Part shown: piece after piece, positions 42,733 to 51,786 of the stretch
How positions within the stretch are numbered: the first letter of the stretch is position 1
Layout: every line of letters starts with the position of its first letter
Assembly (NCBI RefSeq): GCF_000619825.1
Contig: NZ_KK211036.1
Coordinates: forward strand, 243,787 to 307,786
Direction of reading: 5' to 3'
Length of the DNA: 64,000 nt
DNA from: Prevotella sp. MA2016
GTDB lineage: Bacteria > Bacteroidota > Bacteroidia > Bacteroidales > Bacteroidaceae
The notes under the pieces: model-generated
Databases searched by the model: none
Seen by the model: the letters and a program-made list of their open reading frames with translations, nothing else
What the model was told of the DNA's origin: nothing
Made by a program: the position numbers and the translations under genes

Positions 42733-43443
42733 TTATCTAATGTAGAAATCTTTGGTAAGATTGTTATACCATTCGCTACGCTGTCCAGGACTTGTTTCCA
42801 GCACTTGCTCTTCGAATCTTACTTGCTCTACAGGATGCTTTCTGAATTCTACCAGATGGCGCTTGGGAAGTTTGTTGGGCGTAGTTTTTATTAGGCAGAT
42901 TCTGTTTAAGAATAATCCTTCGAAAGCTGCTGCAGATTCTACGTTGTCTTGGTTGTCTGAAGGAATAACTAGCGACAGGATTCCTTCAGTTTTCAGCAGT
43001 TGGCTAGCGGTGTGCATCAGACTTTCGTATGTTAAACTAACCGTATGTCTGGCCAGTGTTCGTTGGTCTTGTGGGCAAGTGAGCGAGTCTACAAAATATG
43101 GTGGATTGCATACAATAGCGTCATACCCTGCTTTGTCGGTTATTTTTGTAACATCTTCTTTATTTATCATAATCCTGTTAGCAAATGGCGAAGCTGCTAT
43201 ATTCTCCTGTGCTTGCTTGGTGGCATCGGCATCAATATCGATGCCTGTAATCTGTGCTTCTGGAAAGCGTTGCGCCATCATGAGTGCTATAAGGCCTGTA
43301 CCCGTGCCGATATCGAGAATTTGCGAAGCGCCTATAGGTGCATCTGCCCATGCGCCAAGCAGAGTTCCGTCGGTCCCCACCTTCATCGCGCATAGGTCCT
43401 GGACGACGGTAAATTGTTTGAATTGAAAGCTGTTTTTACCCAT
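42733..43443 (-). CDS. trmN6: tRNA1(Val) adenine-N6 methyltransferase (TrmN6/YfiC)
   Basis: This SAM-dependent enzyme methylates A37 of tRNA-Val in E. coli relatives. The 236-residue protein has the N-terminal FQFKQFTVVQDLCAMKVGTDG family motif, SAM-binding ILDIGTGTGLIALMMAQ, acidic turn ITGIDID, and the catalytic NPPY in YDAIVCNPPYFVDS. It is divergent from lon; a TAACTTTG -7 box lies at 43452-43459 (minus) but the -33 is unclear. Confidence 0.92.
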   Translation of the reverse strand: MGKNSFQFKQFTVVQDLCAMKVGTDGTLLGAWADAPIGASQILDIGTGTGLIALMMAQRFPEAQITGIDIDADATKQAQENIAASPFANRIMINKEDVTKITDKAGYDAIVCNPPYFVDSLTCPQDQRTLARHTVSLTYESLMHTASQLLKTEGILSLVIPSDNQDNVESAAAFEGLFLNRICLIKTTPNKLPKRHLVEFRKHPVEQVRFEEQVLETSPGQRSEWYNNLTKDFYIR

Positions 43444-43451
43444 AATCGCTG

Positions 43452-43459
43452 CAAAGTTA
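43452..43459 (-). promoter_or_regulatory. Probable -7 element of trmN6
   Basis: TAACTTTG on the minus strand, 8 bases upstream of the trmN6 start, giving a very short leader. No clear -33. Confidence 0.45.
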
Positions 43460-43513
43460 CTAATAATTTGTTAATTCTTGGCTGATTCGTACTTAATTCT
43501 TAATTTTTATTAG

Positions 43514-43521
43514 TAACTTTG
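43514..43521 (+). promoter_or_regulatory. Probable -7 element of lon
   Basis: TAACTTTG on the plus strand, 18 bases before the lon ATG at 43540. An in-frame upstream start at 43519 falls inside this box and is rejected. No clear -33 at standard spacing. Confidence 0.55.
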
Positions 43522-43539
43522 CACCCCGATATAATAGTT

Positions 43540-46005
43540 ATGAAAATGAGTAAACGGAATAATACTTCCTCCTTTCAGATGATTGCTGATATTGAAGGGG
43601 ATTTTCAGGAATATATGAGCGCTTCTACGCCAGAGTCTGTGCCTATCTTGCCATTGCGTGGCATGGTGATTCACCCAGGTACGATGGTGCCTGTCTTGAT
43701 AGGTCGTAAGTCTAGTAAGGCTTTGGTGGAAAAAGCCGAGAAGAAAGAACTGGTTATTGGTGTTGTGTCACAGCTTAGCCCACAGGTTGATTTTCCTGGA
43801 GAGCTTGATATTTATAAAGTTGGCGTTTATGCTAAAGTTGTAAGACTCCTTAAGCTTCCCGATGAAAATTATACTGCCATCGTGCAGGCGTTGGGACGTT
43901 TTAGATTGAATAGCATCACGTCGTCGGCGCCCTATCTTCAGGGACTTGTAAGCCCTCTTGAAGATGTTATTCCCGCCGAAAAGGATGTGGAATTTAAGGC
44001 GGCTTGTGATAGTCTTCGCGATATGGTTACTAGTTACATCTCTTTGAACGATGACATTCCGGAAGAAGCATCTTTTGCTATTAAGAATATCTCTAACAAC
44101 GTGGTGCTGGTCAACTATGTTTGCACTAATATGCCGTTTGAATTCTATGAGAAGCAGGATCTGCTGGAAGAAGGCGATGTTAAGAATCGTCTGTTCCGGT
44201 TGATGAAAATCCTGAATCGCGAGATAGATTTGTTGAAGCTGAAGGTAGATATCCGCAATAAGACACGTGGTGATATTGATGAGCAGCAGCGTAACTATTT
44301 CATACAGCAGCAGATTAGAAATTTGCAGGCAGAGATTGGAAATGGTGAAACGCAGGAGAAGCACGAATTGTGCAAGAGAGGAAACGCTAAGTCGTGGCCC
44401 TATGAGGTGCACAAAATGTTTCGTAAGGAGTGTGATAAACTGGATAATCTGAATCCCCAAAGTCCAGAATATAATGTGCAACTCACTTATCTGCAGACGT
44501 TGGTTTCTTTACCTTGGGAACAATATACCAAGGATGACCTGAACCTGAAGCGTGCTCAGAAGATTCTCGATAAGGAGCATTACGGTATGGAGAAGGTGAA
44601 AGAACGTATTTTGGAGTATCTGGCCGTGCTGGCGCTGCGCTCTGACCTCAAGTCGCCTATCCTCTGTCTCTATGGTCCTCCAGGAGTTGGTAAGACATCG
44701 CTTGGAAAGAGTATTGCTGAGGCGATGAAGCGCAAATATGTTCGTGTGTCGCTTGGTGGTTTGCATGATGAAGCAGAGATTCGTGGCCATCGCCGCACTT
44801 ATATCGGCGCTATGCCAGGTCGTATCATTAAGAGCATCCAAAAGGCAGGCTCAAGCAATCCCGTGTTTATTCTCGACGAGATAGACAAGGTGACGCAGAA
44901 TACGCATAATGGCGACCCAGCTTCAGCATTGCTGGAGGTGCTCGATCCTGAGCAGAATACTGCTTTCCACGACAACTATCTTGATGTGGACTATGATCTT
45001 TCAAAGGTGCTGTTTATTGCTACTGCTAATAATCTCAGTACCATTCCTCGTCCCCTACTCGACCGCATGGAGATTATCGACGTAAGTGGTTATATTACAG
45101 AGGAAAAGGTTGAAATCGCAAAGCGTCACTTGATTCCTCGTGAGATTGAGAATACAGGTTTGAAGACTCGTAGTATGAAACCTACATTCAATAAGGCTGC
45201 CATCGAAATGATTATTGAGCGCTATACCCGTGAGAGTGGTGTGCGCCAGTTAGAGAAGCAGATCAACAAGGCACTGCGTAAGATTGCCTATAATCTGCAG
45301 CTTGATGAATCCAAGGCCTACAAGAAGATTACGCCTAATGAGCTGGAAGATTTGCTTGGTAAGCCTCCTTTCTATCGCGACATCTATCAGGGCAATGACT
45401 ATGCAGGCGTAGTGACCGGTTTGGCCTGGACTGCTGTTGGTGGTGAGATTCTGTTTATTGAAACCTCTCTTTCTAAGGGGAAGGGTTCTAAACTCACGCT
45501 GACAGGTAATCTTGGAGATGTGATGAAGGAGTCGGCCATACTGGCTTTAGAGTATGTGAAGGCTCATGCCGATGCGTTGCACATCGACTACCGTATCTTT
45601 GATAACTGGAATATCCATATCCACGTTCCCGAGGGAGCCACTCCTAAGGATGGTCCTTCGGCAGGTATTACCATTGCCACTTCGATAGCCTCTGCCCTCA
45701 CCCAGCGCAAGGTTCGTAAGAATACCGCTATGACTGGTGAGATTACGCTGCGCGGTAAGGTGCTCCCTGTGGGCGGTATCAAGGAGAAGATCCTGGCAGC
45801 CAAGCGTGCAGGTATCACAGATATTGTGATGTGTAAGGATAATGAGAAGGATATCCTTGAGATTCCCGATATGTATCTGCAGGGGGTCAGCTTCCACTAT
45901 GTGGAGAACGTGCAGGATGTATGGGATTTCGTTCTGACCGATGAGGTTGTGAAGCATCCTGTAGATTTAACTATTCCTGAGGAGAAGGAGAAATTGAAGG
46001 GTTGA
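43540..46005 (+). CDS. lon: Lon ATP-dependent protease
   Basis: Lon degrades misfolded and regulatory proteins in the cytoplasm. The 821-residue protein has the LON substrate-binding domain (about 35-230; [17 protein letters not shown]), a coiled coil, the AAA+ domain with Walker [14 protein letters not shown] (Lys385) and Walker [10 protein letters not shown], and the protease domain with Ser707 in [13 protein letters not shown] and the partner Lys in [14 protein letters not shown]. The start is ATG 43540; a second ATG two codons on is equally possible. No heat-shock operator is visible. A short repeat tract with an 8-base period follows at its end. Confidence 0.96.
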   Translation: MKMSKRNNTSSFQMIADIEGDFQEYMSASTPESVPILPLRGMVIHPGTMVPVLIGRKSSKALVEKAEKKELVIGVVSQLSPQVDFPGELDIYKVGVYAKVVRLLKLPDENYTAIVQALGRFRLNSITSSAPYLQGLVSPLEDVIPAEKDVEFKAACDSLRDMVTSYISLNDDIPEEASFAIKNISNNVVLVNYVCTNMPFEFYEKQDLLEEGDVKNRLFRLMKILNREIDLLKLKVDIRNKTRGDIDEQQRNYFIQQQIRNLQAEIGNGETQEKHELCKRGNAKSWPYEVHKMFRKECDKLDNLNPQSPEYNVQLTYLQTLVSLPWEQYTKDDLNLKRAQKILDKEHYGMEKVKERILEYLAVLALRSDLKSPILCLYGPPGVGKTSLGKSIAEAMKRKYVRVSLGGLHDEAEIRGHRRTYIGAMPGRIIKSIQKAGSSNPVFILDEIDKVTQNTHNGDPASALLEVLDPEQNTAFHDNYLDVDYDLSKVLFIATANNLSTIPRPLLDRMEIIDVSGYITEEKVEIAKRHLIPREIENTGLKTRSMKPTFNKAAIEMIIERYTRESGVRQLEKQINKALRKIAYNLQLDESKAYKKITPNELEDLLGKPPFYRDIYQGNDYAGVVTGLAWTAVGGEILFIETSLSKGKGSKLTLTGNLGDVMKESAILALEYVKAHADALHIDYRIFDNWNIHIHVPEGATPKDGPSAGITIATSIASALTQRKVRKNTAMTGEITLRGKVLPVGGIKEKILAAKRAGITDIVMCKDNEKDILEIPDMYLQGVSFHYVENVQDVWDFVLTDEVVKHPVDLTIPEEKEKLKG

Positions 46006-46022
46006 AGAGTTGAAAAATTGAA
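45993..46022 (+). repeat. 8-base-period repeat across the lon-tgt junction
   Basis: Units of the form ATTGAAGG/GTTGAAGA/GTTGAAAA/ATTGAAG overlap the lon stop and fill the gap before tgt. The class is like the heptamer tracts but with an 8-base step. Confidence 0.65.
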
Positions 46023-46025
46023 GTA

Positions 46026-47168
46026 ATGACATTTGAAGTACAACATACCGATGCAGCTAGTGATGCCCGTGCGGGACTGATTACCACCGATCACGGACAG
46101 ATACAAACGCCTATCTTTATGCCTGTTGGCACGGTGGGTAGTGTGAAGGGCGTGCACTTTAGTGAGCTGCGCGAGCAGGTGAAAGCACAGATTATCCTTG
46201 GCAACACTTATCATCTGTATCTGCGCCCAGGTCTCGACATTCTGCGCCAGGCAGGTGGCTTGCATAAGTTTAACACCTGGGACCGCCCTATCCTTACCGA
46301 TTCGGGTGGTTTTCAGGTCTTTTCGCTTACAGGTATTCGTAAGCTCCGTGAGGAAGGCTGCGAATTCCGTAGTCATATTGATGGTTCTAAGCATATCTTT
46401 ACGCCAGAGAACGTGATGGACACCGAGCGTGTGATTGGTGCCGACATCATGATGGCGTTTGATGAGTGCCCTCCAGGACAGAGCGACTATAAGTATGCCG
46501 AAAACAGTCTGCGCCTGACGCAGCGTTGGTTAGAGCGCTGTGTGAAGCGTTTCAATGATACTGAGCCTCTGTACGGTTACAAGCAGACGTTGTTCCCTAT
46601 CGTTCAGGGCTGTACCTATAAGGACCTGCGTCAGGACGCCGCCAAGCATGTTTGCGATGTGCTGAGCAGACTGAATGATGGTGGTGGCGCCTCTATTGGT
46701 GGTTTGGCCGTTGGAGAGCCTACTGAGGTGATGTATGAGATGGTTGAAGTGGTGAACGAGATATTGCCTAAGGATCGTCCGCGTTACCTCATGGGCGTTG
46801 GTACTCCTCAGAACATTCTGGAGGGTATTGAGCGCGGTGTTGACATGTTCGACTGCGTGATGCCTACCCGCAATGGTCGTAACGCCATGCTCTTCACTTA
46901 TGAGGGCACCATGAACATGCGTAACAAGAAATGGGAAAACGACTTCTCGCCTATCGATCCCGATGGTTGCGAGATAGATCGCATTCACTCTAAGGCTTAC
47001 CTGCATCATCTGTTCAAGGCCCAAGAGCTGTTGGCGATGCAGATAGCCTCGATACACAACCTGGCATTTTACCTGCGCTTGGTGGGTGATGCCCGACAAC
47101 ATATCATTGCTGGCGATTTCGTACAGTGGAAACGCTCAGTCATTGACCAATTAGGAAGAAGACGATGA
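46026..47168 (+). CDS. tgt: Queuine tRNA-ribosyltransferase with altered zinc site
   Basis: Tgt exchanges guanine 34 of certain tRNAs for the queuosine precursor. The 380-residue TIM-barrel protein keeps the general acid/base DSGGFQVFSL, the nucleophile Asp276 in FDCVMPTRNGRNA and the GGLAVGEP motif. The zinc site is not normal: the usual CxCxxC followed later by His is reduced to one Cys (Cys315 in PDGCEIDRIHSKAYLHHLF) with Asp at the first and third Cys positions, while the His (SIHNLAFY, His344) remains. The stop overlaps the next gene by ATGA. Enzyme identity is secure; metal binding is doubtful. Confidence 0.93.
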   Translation: MTFEVQHTDAASDARAGLITTDHGQIQTPIFMPVGTVGSVKGVHFSELREQVKAQIILGNTYHLYLRPGLDILRQAGGLHKFNTWDRPILTDSGGFQVFSLTGIRKLREEGCEFRSHIDGSKHIFTPENVMDTERVIGADIMMAFDECPPGQSDYKYAENSLRLTQRWLERCVKRFNDTEPLYGYKQTLFPIVQGCTYKDLRQDAAKHVCDVLSRLNDGGGASIGGLAVGEPTEVMYEMVEVVNEILPKDRPRYLMGVGTPQNILEGIERGVDMFDCVMPTRNGRNAMLFTYEGTMNMRNKKWENDFSPIDPDGCEIDRIHSKAYLHHLFKAQELLAMQIASIHNLAFYLRLVGDARQHIIAGDFVQWKRSVIDQLGRRR

Positions 47169-48328
47169 AAGAAGCATTACGCAAGATAGGACATTGGCTG
47201 CGATGGCTAAGATGGCTGAAGGTGCTGAATCCATTCGGCTATCTAAGTAGGCTCGACCGTTACATAATAGCCAAGTTTATAGGTACTTACATCTTCTCGA
47301 TCATTCTGATCATTTCTATCTCGATCGTGTTTGATGTCAATGAAAACCTGGATAAGTTCTTTACCAATAATGCTCCTTTCAAGGCAATAGTATTTGATTA
47401 CTATGCCAACTTTGTGCCCTACTTTGCTAATCTTTTCTCACCGCTGTTCGTGTTTATTGCCGTTATCTTCTTTACCAGTAAGTTAGCTGGCAATAGTGAG
47501 ATTATAGCTATGCTGGCAGCAGGCGTCAGCTTTAAGCGTCTGATGCGCCCTTATATGATCTCTGCTGCACTTATAGCAGCTGTGAGTTTCTATTTAGGTG
47601 GCTATATCATCCCTAAGGGCAATCAGGTGAAAATGGAGTTTGAGACGAAGTACAAGAACAAGAAGAAGAATCTCTCTGCTAACAACGTGCAGTTGATGGT
47701 AGCCCCCGGTGTGATAGCTTATATCCAGACCTACGACGATGTTACAAAGACTGGTTATGGTTTCTCGCTCGATAAATTTGAGAATAAGAAGCTGGTGAGC
47801 CACATGACAGCCTCTGTCATTCGTTATGACTCTATCAGCGACAGTCGTTATCACTGGAAGGCCCAGAGCTATAAAATACGTAAGCTGAAGGGCTTGCGCG
47901 AGGAGATTGAAAGCGGTGCTGTCATCGATACGCTGATACAGATGGAACCTATGGACCTGGTGTTCTCGAAGGGGCAGCAGGAGACGCTTACTTCGAGCGA
48001 GCTGCGTGACTATATTTCTAAACAGCTGGAGCGCGGTTCGGGCAATGTGGTGCAGTATGAGGTTGAGTATCACAAGCGAATAGCCACCTCGTTTGCCTCG
48101 TTTATCCTTACTATTATTGGTGTGTCGCTGTCTAGTCGTAAGCGCAAGGGCGGCATGGGATTATATTTAGGTATCGGTTTGGCTCTGTCGTTCGGTTATA
48201 TCCTGTTGCAGACCATAAGCGCTACCTTTGCCATCAATGCTGATACGCCGGCCATGCTGGCAGCGTGGATCCCTAACATACTGTATGTGTTTATAGCATA
48301 CTTCTGTTATCGACAAGCGCCCAACTAA
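47165..48328 (+). CDS. LptF/LptG-family LPS export permease
   Basis: The 387-residue protein is a YjgP/YjgQ-type inner-membrane subunit of the LptB2FG transporter that extracts lipopolysaccharide toward the outer membrane. It has three N-terminal helices (LDRYIIAKFIGTYIFSIIL at about 28-46), a periplasmic beta-jellyroll (about 130-290) and three C-terminal helices. It cannot be assigned to LptF or LptG by sequence inspection. It is translationally coupled to tgt (ATGA). LptC is encoded separately at 60944-61606. Confidence 0.88.
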   Translation: MKEALRKIGHWLRWLRWLKVLNPFGYLSRLDRYIIAKFIGTYIFSIILIISISIVFDVNENLDKFFTNNAPFKAIVFDYYANFVPYFANLFSPLFVFIAVIFFTSKLAGNSEIIAMLAAGVSFKRLMRPYMISAALIAAVSFYLGGYIIPKGNQVKMEFETKYKNKKKNLSANNVQLMVAPGVIAYIQTYDDVTKTGYGFSLDKFENKKLVSHMTASVIRYDSISDSRYHWKAQSYKIRKLKGLREEIESGAVIDTLIQMEPMDLVFSKGQQETLTSSELRDYISKQLERGSGNVVQYEVEYHKRIATSFASFILTIIGVSLSSRKRKGGMGLYLGIGLALSFGYILLQTISATFAINADTPAMLAAWIPNILYVFIAYFCYRQAPN

Positions 48329-48355
48329 TTGAGAATTGAGAATTGAGAATTGATG
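48327..48355 (+). repeat. Heptamer tandem repeat ATTGAGA before the helicase start
   Basis: Three to four units of ATTGAGA end in ATTGATG, whose ATG is the start codon of the helicase, the same arrangement as at rnfD. Confidence 0.85.
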
Positions 48356-49744
48356 AAATTTGAAGAAACATATTTGAATGATAATATCCTGGATGCGCTT
48401 TATGATATGCATTTCGAGGATATGACACCCATCCAGGAGCAATGCATCCCTGAGATACTGGATGGTTATGACGTGCTGGGGGTGGCCCAGACTGGTACCG
48501 GAAAAACTGCTGCTTACCTGCTGCCTATACTGTCGGAACTTGATGATGGCAACTTCCCCAAGGATGCTATCAACGCTGTTATCATGTCGCCCACACGCGA
48601 GTTGGCACAACAGATCGACCAGGCCATGCAGGGCTTTGGCTATTATCTGGATGATGTGAGTAGTGTGGCTGTGTATGGTGGTAACGATGGTAACCGCTAC
48701 GATCAGGAACTGCGCTCGATGCGTATGGGTGCAGACGTGCTGATAGCCACCCCAGGCCGACTGTTGAGTCATCTGAAAGTAGGCAATCTCGATCTGTCGC
48801 GCTGCTCGTTTTTTGTGCTCGATGAGGCCGACCGCATGCTCGATATGGGCTTTATTGACGATATCCTGAAGCTGGTAAAGGAACTGCCCGACAGTTGTCA
48901 GCGCATCATGTTCTCGGCTACGATGCCTAAGAAGATCCGCGAGTTGGCTGTACAGCTGCTACACGATCCTGTGGAGATACAGATAGCTGTGTCTAAGCCT
49001 GCCGAGAAGATTCGCCAGATGGCCTACGTGTGCTACGAGCCTCAGAAGCTGAAGATTATCCAGCACATCTTTAATAGTGGCGACCTGCAGCGTGTGATTA
49101 TCTTCTCAGGTAAGAAAGAGCGCGTGAAAGAGATAACCCGCAAACTCAAGTCGATGCATATCAATTGCGACCAGATGCACTCTGACCTTTCGCAGGCTGA
49201 GCGCGATGAGGCGATGTTCCGTTTCAAGGCTGGTAAGACCGATGTGCTTGTGGCTACTGATATCGTGGCCCGTGGTATCGATATTGATGATATCCGTCTG
49301 GTAATCAACTATGATGTGCCTACAGATAGCGAGGATTATGTGCACCGTATCGGTCGTACTGCTCGTGCTGATCGTGATGGTGAGGCCATCACCTTTGTGA
49401 GTGAAGACGATATGTGCCGCTTCCAGTCGATAGAGCACTTCCTAGGTAAAGAGGTAGAGAAAGTAGCTCTGCCCGAAGGTCTTGGCGAGGCGCCTGAATA
49501 CAAGAAGCGCGAAAAGAAACCTACCAGTCGTCGAAACGGTCGCTGGCACTCTAAGGGGCATGGCAAGCCCAAGAACGGCGGTAAGTCTAAGAATGGTGGA
49601 ATGCCCAAGAATGACGGAACGCCCAAGAATGACGGAACGCCCAAGGGCGATGATAAGCCGCAGAATGGTGGTAAACCCAAAGGAAAATCCAAAAAGAAGA
49701 ACAATGATAACAAAGCCCATAGCAAAGATCAATCTGGGTCTTAA
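48353..49744 (+). CDS. DEAD-box RNA helicase with hexapeptide-repeat tail
   Basis: The 463-residue protein is an RhlE/CshA-like ATP-dependent RNA helicase. Motifs in order: Q motif (MTPIQEQCIPEIL), Walker A AQTGTGKT, SPTRELAQQ, DEAD as VLDEADRMLDMGF, SAT (FSATMPKK), and the C-terminal lobe ending HRIGRTARADRDGEA. The tail (from about residue 405) is a basic run of hexapeptide repeats of the PKNGGK/PKNDGT type, likely for RNA contact. Its last 41 bases overlap the ispE start in another frame. The start ATG is the last codon of a heptamer repeat. deaD-type naming is not certain. Confidence 0.93.
   Translation: MKFEETYLNDNILDALYDMHFEDMTPIQEQCIPEILDGYDVLGVAQTGTGKTAAYLLPILSELDDGNFPKDAINAVIMSPTRELAQQIDQAMQGFGYYLDDVSSVAVYGGNDGNRYDQELRSMRMGADVLIATPGRLLSHLKVGNLDLSRCSFFVLDEADRMLDMGFIDDILKLVKELPDSCQRIMFSATMPKKIRELAVQLLHDPVEIQIAVSKPAEKIRQMAYVCYEPQKLKIIQHIFNSGDLQRVIIFSGKKERVKEITRKLKSMHINCDQMHSDLSQAERDEAMFRFKAGKTDVLVATDIVARGIDIDDIRLVINYDVPTDSEDYVHRIGRTARADRDGEAITFVSEDDMCRFQSIEHFLGKEVEKVALPEGLGEAPEYKKREKKPTSRRNGRWHSKGHGKPKNGGKSKNGGMPKNDGTPKNDGTPKGDDKPQNGGKPKGKSKKKNNDNKAHSKDQSGS
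49565..49690 (+). repeat. 18-base coding repeats in the helicase tail
   Basis: About seven imperfect 18-base units encode hexapeptides PKNGGK, SKNGGM, PKNDGT, PKNDGT, PKGDDK, PQNGGK and PKGKSK. Two adjacent units (49604-49639) are identical, suggesting recent expansion. The unit length is a multiple of three, so copy-number change keeps the frame. Confidence 0.8.
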
Positions 49745-50537
49745 TGTAGTTGAGAAGCGCTCCGACGGTTATCACAACCTTCAGACCGTATTCTTCCCAG
49801 TGTCCATCGAGGATGCGCTTGAGGTGCTGCCCATGGATTCTGCGTTTCCTTCGGTCGTGGATTGCGACCTGAAGGTGACTAATATCTGTATCGACGGCGA
49901 CGAGCAGCGCAACCTGGTGGTTCGTGCTTATAACCTGTTGAAAGCCGACTTCCCTGAGATGCCTCGTGTGCATGCTCACCTGTATAAAGGTATCCCTACG
50001 CAGGCTGGAATGGGGGGTGGTAGTAGCGACTGTGGTTTTATGATCACCCTGCTTAACCAGATGTTTGGGTTAGGACTCACCGATCAGCAGATGATAGACT
50101 ATGCAGCCCGCCTGGGTGCCGACTGCGCTTTCTTTATCCTCAACAAGCCTTGCTATGCTGAGGGTATCGGAGAAAAACTTGAACCAATAAGCCTCTCATT
50201 ATCAGGATGGTATCTATCGCTGGTTCGACCAGACATTCCTGTTTCTACCCGTGAGGCATTCTCACTGATTAAGCCCCACTACCCCGAACTTAACTGTCGC
50301 GATGTAGTGCAGCTGCCAGTAGAACTGTGGCGGGGCAAGCTAACTAACGATTTCGAGGAGAGTGTGTTTGCTGTGCATCCCAAGTTGGGTGCTGTCAAGG
50401 AGCGCCTGTACGAACTTGGTGCCACCTATGCCGCCATGTCTGGTTCGGGTTCTACCCTATTTGCCCTATCGCGTCAGCCGCTCAATCTCAATGAGTTCTC
50501 TCAAGAAGGAACATTCAAGACAACTATATCAATATAA
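49704..50537 (+). CDS. ispE: 4-diphosphocytidyl-2-C-methyl-D-erythritol kinase
   Basis: IspE is a GHMP-family kinase of the non-mevalonate isoprenoid pathway. The 277-residue protein has PIAKINLGLNVVEKRSDGYHN at the N-terminus, the ATP-binding GIPTQAGMGGGSSD motif near residue 95 and the C-terminal MSGSGSTLFAL loop. The ATG at 49704 is correct because the family starts within a few residues of AKINLGL; the longer in-frame reading upstream is only the shadow of the helicase tail. The gene overlaps the helicase by 41 bases. galE follows 11 bases later. Confidence 0.93.
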   Translation: MITKPIAKINLGLNVVEKRSDGYHNLQTVFFPVSIEDALEVLPMDSAFPSVVDCDLKVTNICIDGDEQRNLVVRAYNLLKADFPEMPRVHAHLYKGIPTQAGMGGGSSDCGFMITLLNQMFGLGLTDQQMIDYAARLGADCAFFILNKPCYAEGIGEKLEPISLSLSGWYLSLVRPDIPVSTREAFSLIKPHYPELNCRDVVQLPVELWRGKLTNDFEESVFAVHPKLGAVKERLYELGATYAAMSGSGSTLFALSRQPLNLNEFSQEGTFKTTISI

Positions 50538-50548
50538 TTTAAAGCATT

Positions 50549-51589
50549 ATGAAACAAACAATCCTTGTTACTGGTGGAACCGGTTTCATTGGTAGTCACA
50601 CAACCGTAGAGCTGCAGGAGGCAGGCTACGAAGTAGTCATCATCGACAATCTGTCGAACTCAAACGCCAACGTTGTTGACGGTATCGAGAAGATTACAGG
50701 CGTGCGCCCTGCTTTCGAGCAGGTTGACTGCTGCGACATGGAGGCCCTCGAGGGGGTGTTTAAGAAGTATCCTAAGATTGAGGGTATCATCCACTTTGCT
50801 GCCTCAAAGGCAGTTGGTGAGAGCGTAGAGAAGCCTCTGCTTTACTATCGCAACAATCTCACCTCTCTCATCAATCTTCTGGAGCTTATGCCAAAGTATG
50901 ACGTGAAGGGTATCATCTTCTCATCAAGTTGCACCGTATATGGTCAGCCTGCTCCTGAGAATCTGCCTGTCACTGAGAATGCACCTATCCAGAAGGCTAT
51001 GAGTCCTTACGGCAACACCAAGCAGGTGAACGAAGAGATCATTCAGGATTACATCCACTCTGGTGCCCCCATCAAGAGTATCATCCTGCGTTATTTCAAC
51101 CCAATTGGTGCTCACCCATCAGCACTCATCGGCGAGCTGCCTAACGGTGTACCCATGAACCTCATTCCTTTTGTTACCCAGACTGCCATGGGCATCCGCG
51201 AGCAGTTGAAGATCTTCGGTAACGACTACAGCACACCTGATAAGACCTGTATTCGCGACTATATCTATGTAGTGGATCTGGCCAAGGCTCACGTGAAGGC
51301 TATGGAGCGCGTACTCGACAAACCTGAGTGCGAGGCTGTTGAGGTGTTCAACATCGGTACAGGTAAGGGGCTCTCTACCCTCGAGGTTGTTGAAGGCTTT
51401 GAGAAAGCCACTGGCGTGAAGGTTAACTGGACCTATGCTCCTCGTCGCGAGGGCGATATCGAGCAGGTTTGGGGTAATGTAGATAAGGCGAATAAGGTGC
51501 TGGGCTGGAAAGCCGAGACACCAACCGACGAGATCCTGCGCACTGCATGGCGTTGGCAGCAGAAGCTCCGCGAGCACGGTATCCAGTAA
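50549..51589 (+). CDS. galE: UDP-glucose 4-epimerase
   Basis: GalE interconverts UDP-glucose and UDP-galactose, supplying sugars for glycans and galactose use. The 346-residue extended SDR protein has the NAD motif VTGGTGFIGSHTTVELQEAG, catalytic Ser/Tyr in FSSSCTVYGQP and SPYGNTKQ, and the C-terminal WKAETPTDEILRTAWRWQ. It ends the tract from tgt through galE and has its own strong terminator. No gal-catabolic genes surround it. Confidence 0.96.
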   Translation: MKQTILVTGGTGFIGSHTTVELQEAGYEVVIIDNLSNSNANVVDGIEKITGVRPAFEQVDCCDMEALEGVFKKYPKIEGIIHFAASKAVGESVEKPLLYYRNNLTSLINLLELMPKYDVKGIIFSSSCTVYGQPAPENLPVTENAPIQKAMSPYGNTKQVNEEIIQDYIHSGAPIKSIILRYFNPIGAHPSALIGELPNGVPMNLIPFVTQTAMGIREQLKIFGNDYSTPDKTCIRDYIYVVDLAKAHVKAMERVLDKPECEAVEVFNIGTGKGLSTLEVVEGFEKATGVKVNWTYAPRREGDIEQVWGNVDKANKVLGWKAETPTDEILRTAWRWQQKLREHGIQ

Positions 51590-51605
51590 TATCATCATTC
51601 ACTAC

Positions 51606-51640
51606 AAATCTCCTACAATCCCGTAGGAGATTTGTTTTTT
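51606..51640 (+). terminator. Terminator after galE
   Basis: A perfect 11-bp stem AAATCTCCTAC / GTAGGAGATTT with loop AATCCC is followed by a T-run. Confidence 0.9.
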
Positions 51641-51694
51641 TATATACAATTGTTTCTCTTCAAAAATATATCTTTATATTCTTTCTGAAAGGAC

Positions 51695-51730
51695 AGATTA
51701 ATCTATACTTTAGAAAAAATCAATTAATCT
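51695..51730 (+). promoter_or_regulatory. Possible operator: ATTAATCT repeat before the binding-protein gene
   Basis: A perfect palindrome AGATTAATCT (51695-51704) is followed by AATTAATCT (51722-51730), about 26 bases on, both upstream of the -7 box. AT-rich background makes chance occurrence possible. Confidence 0.35.
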
Positions 51731-51752
51731 TCTTTATTTTTGAAAATATTTG

Positions 51753-51760
51753 TATATTTG
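51753..51760 (+). promoter_or_regulatory. Probable -7 element of the binding-protein/phosphatase locus
   Basis: TATATTTG, 26 bases before the start codon at 51787. No clear -33 at standard spacing, so the promoter may need an activator. Confidence 0.5.
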
Positions 51761-51786
51761 CAGCAGAATAAATAGTGTTACTACCT

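Noticed and set aside
49482..49703. Upstream in-frame extension of ispE
   Set aside because: Arg/Met/Pro-rich repeats are the shadow of the helicase tail repeats; the IspE family starts at about 49704.
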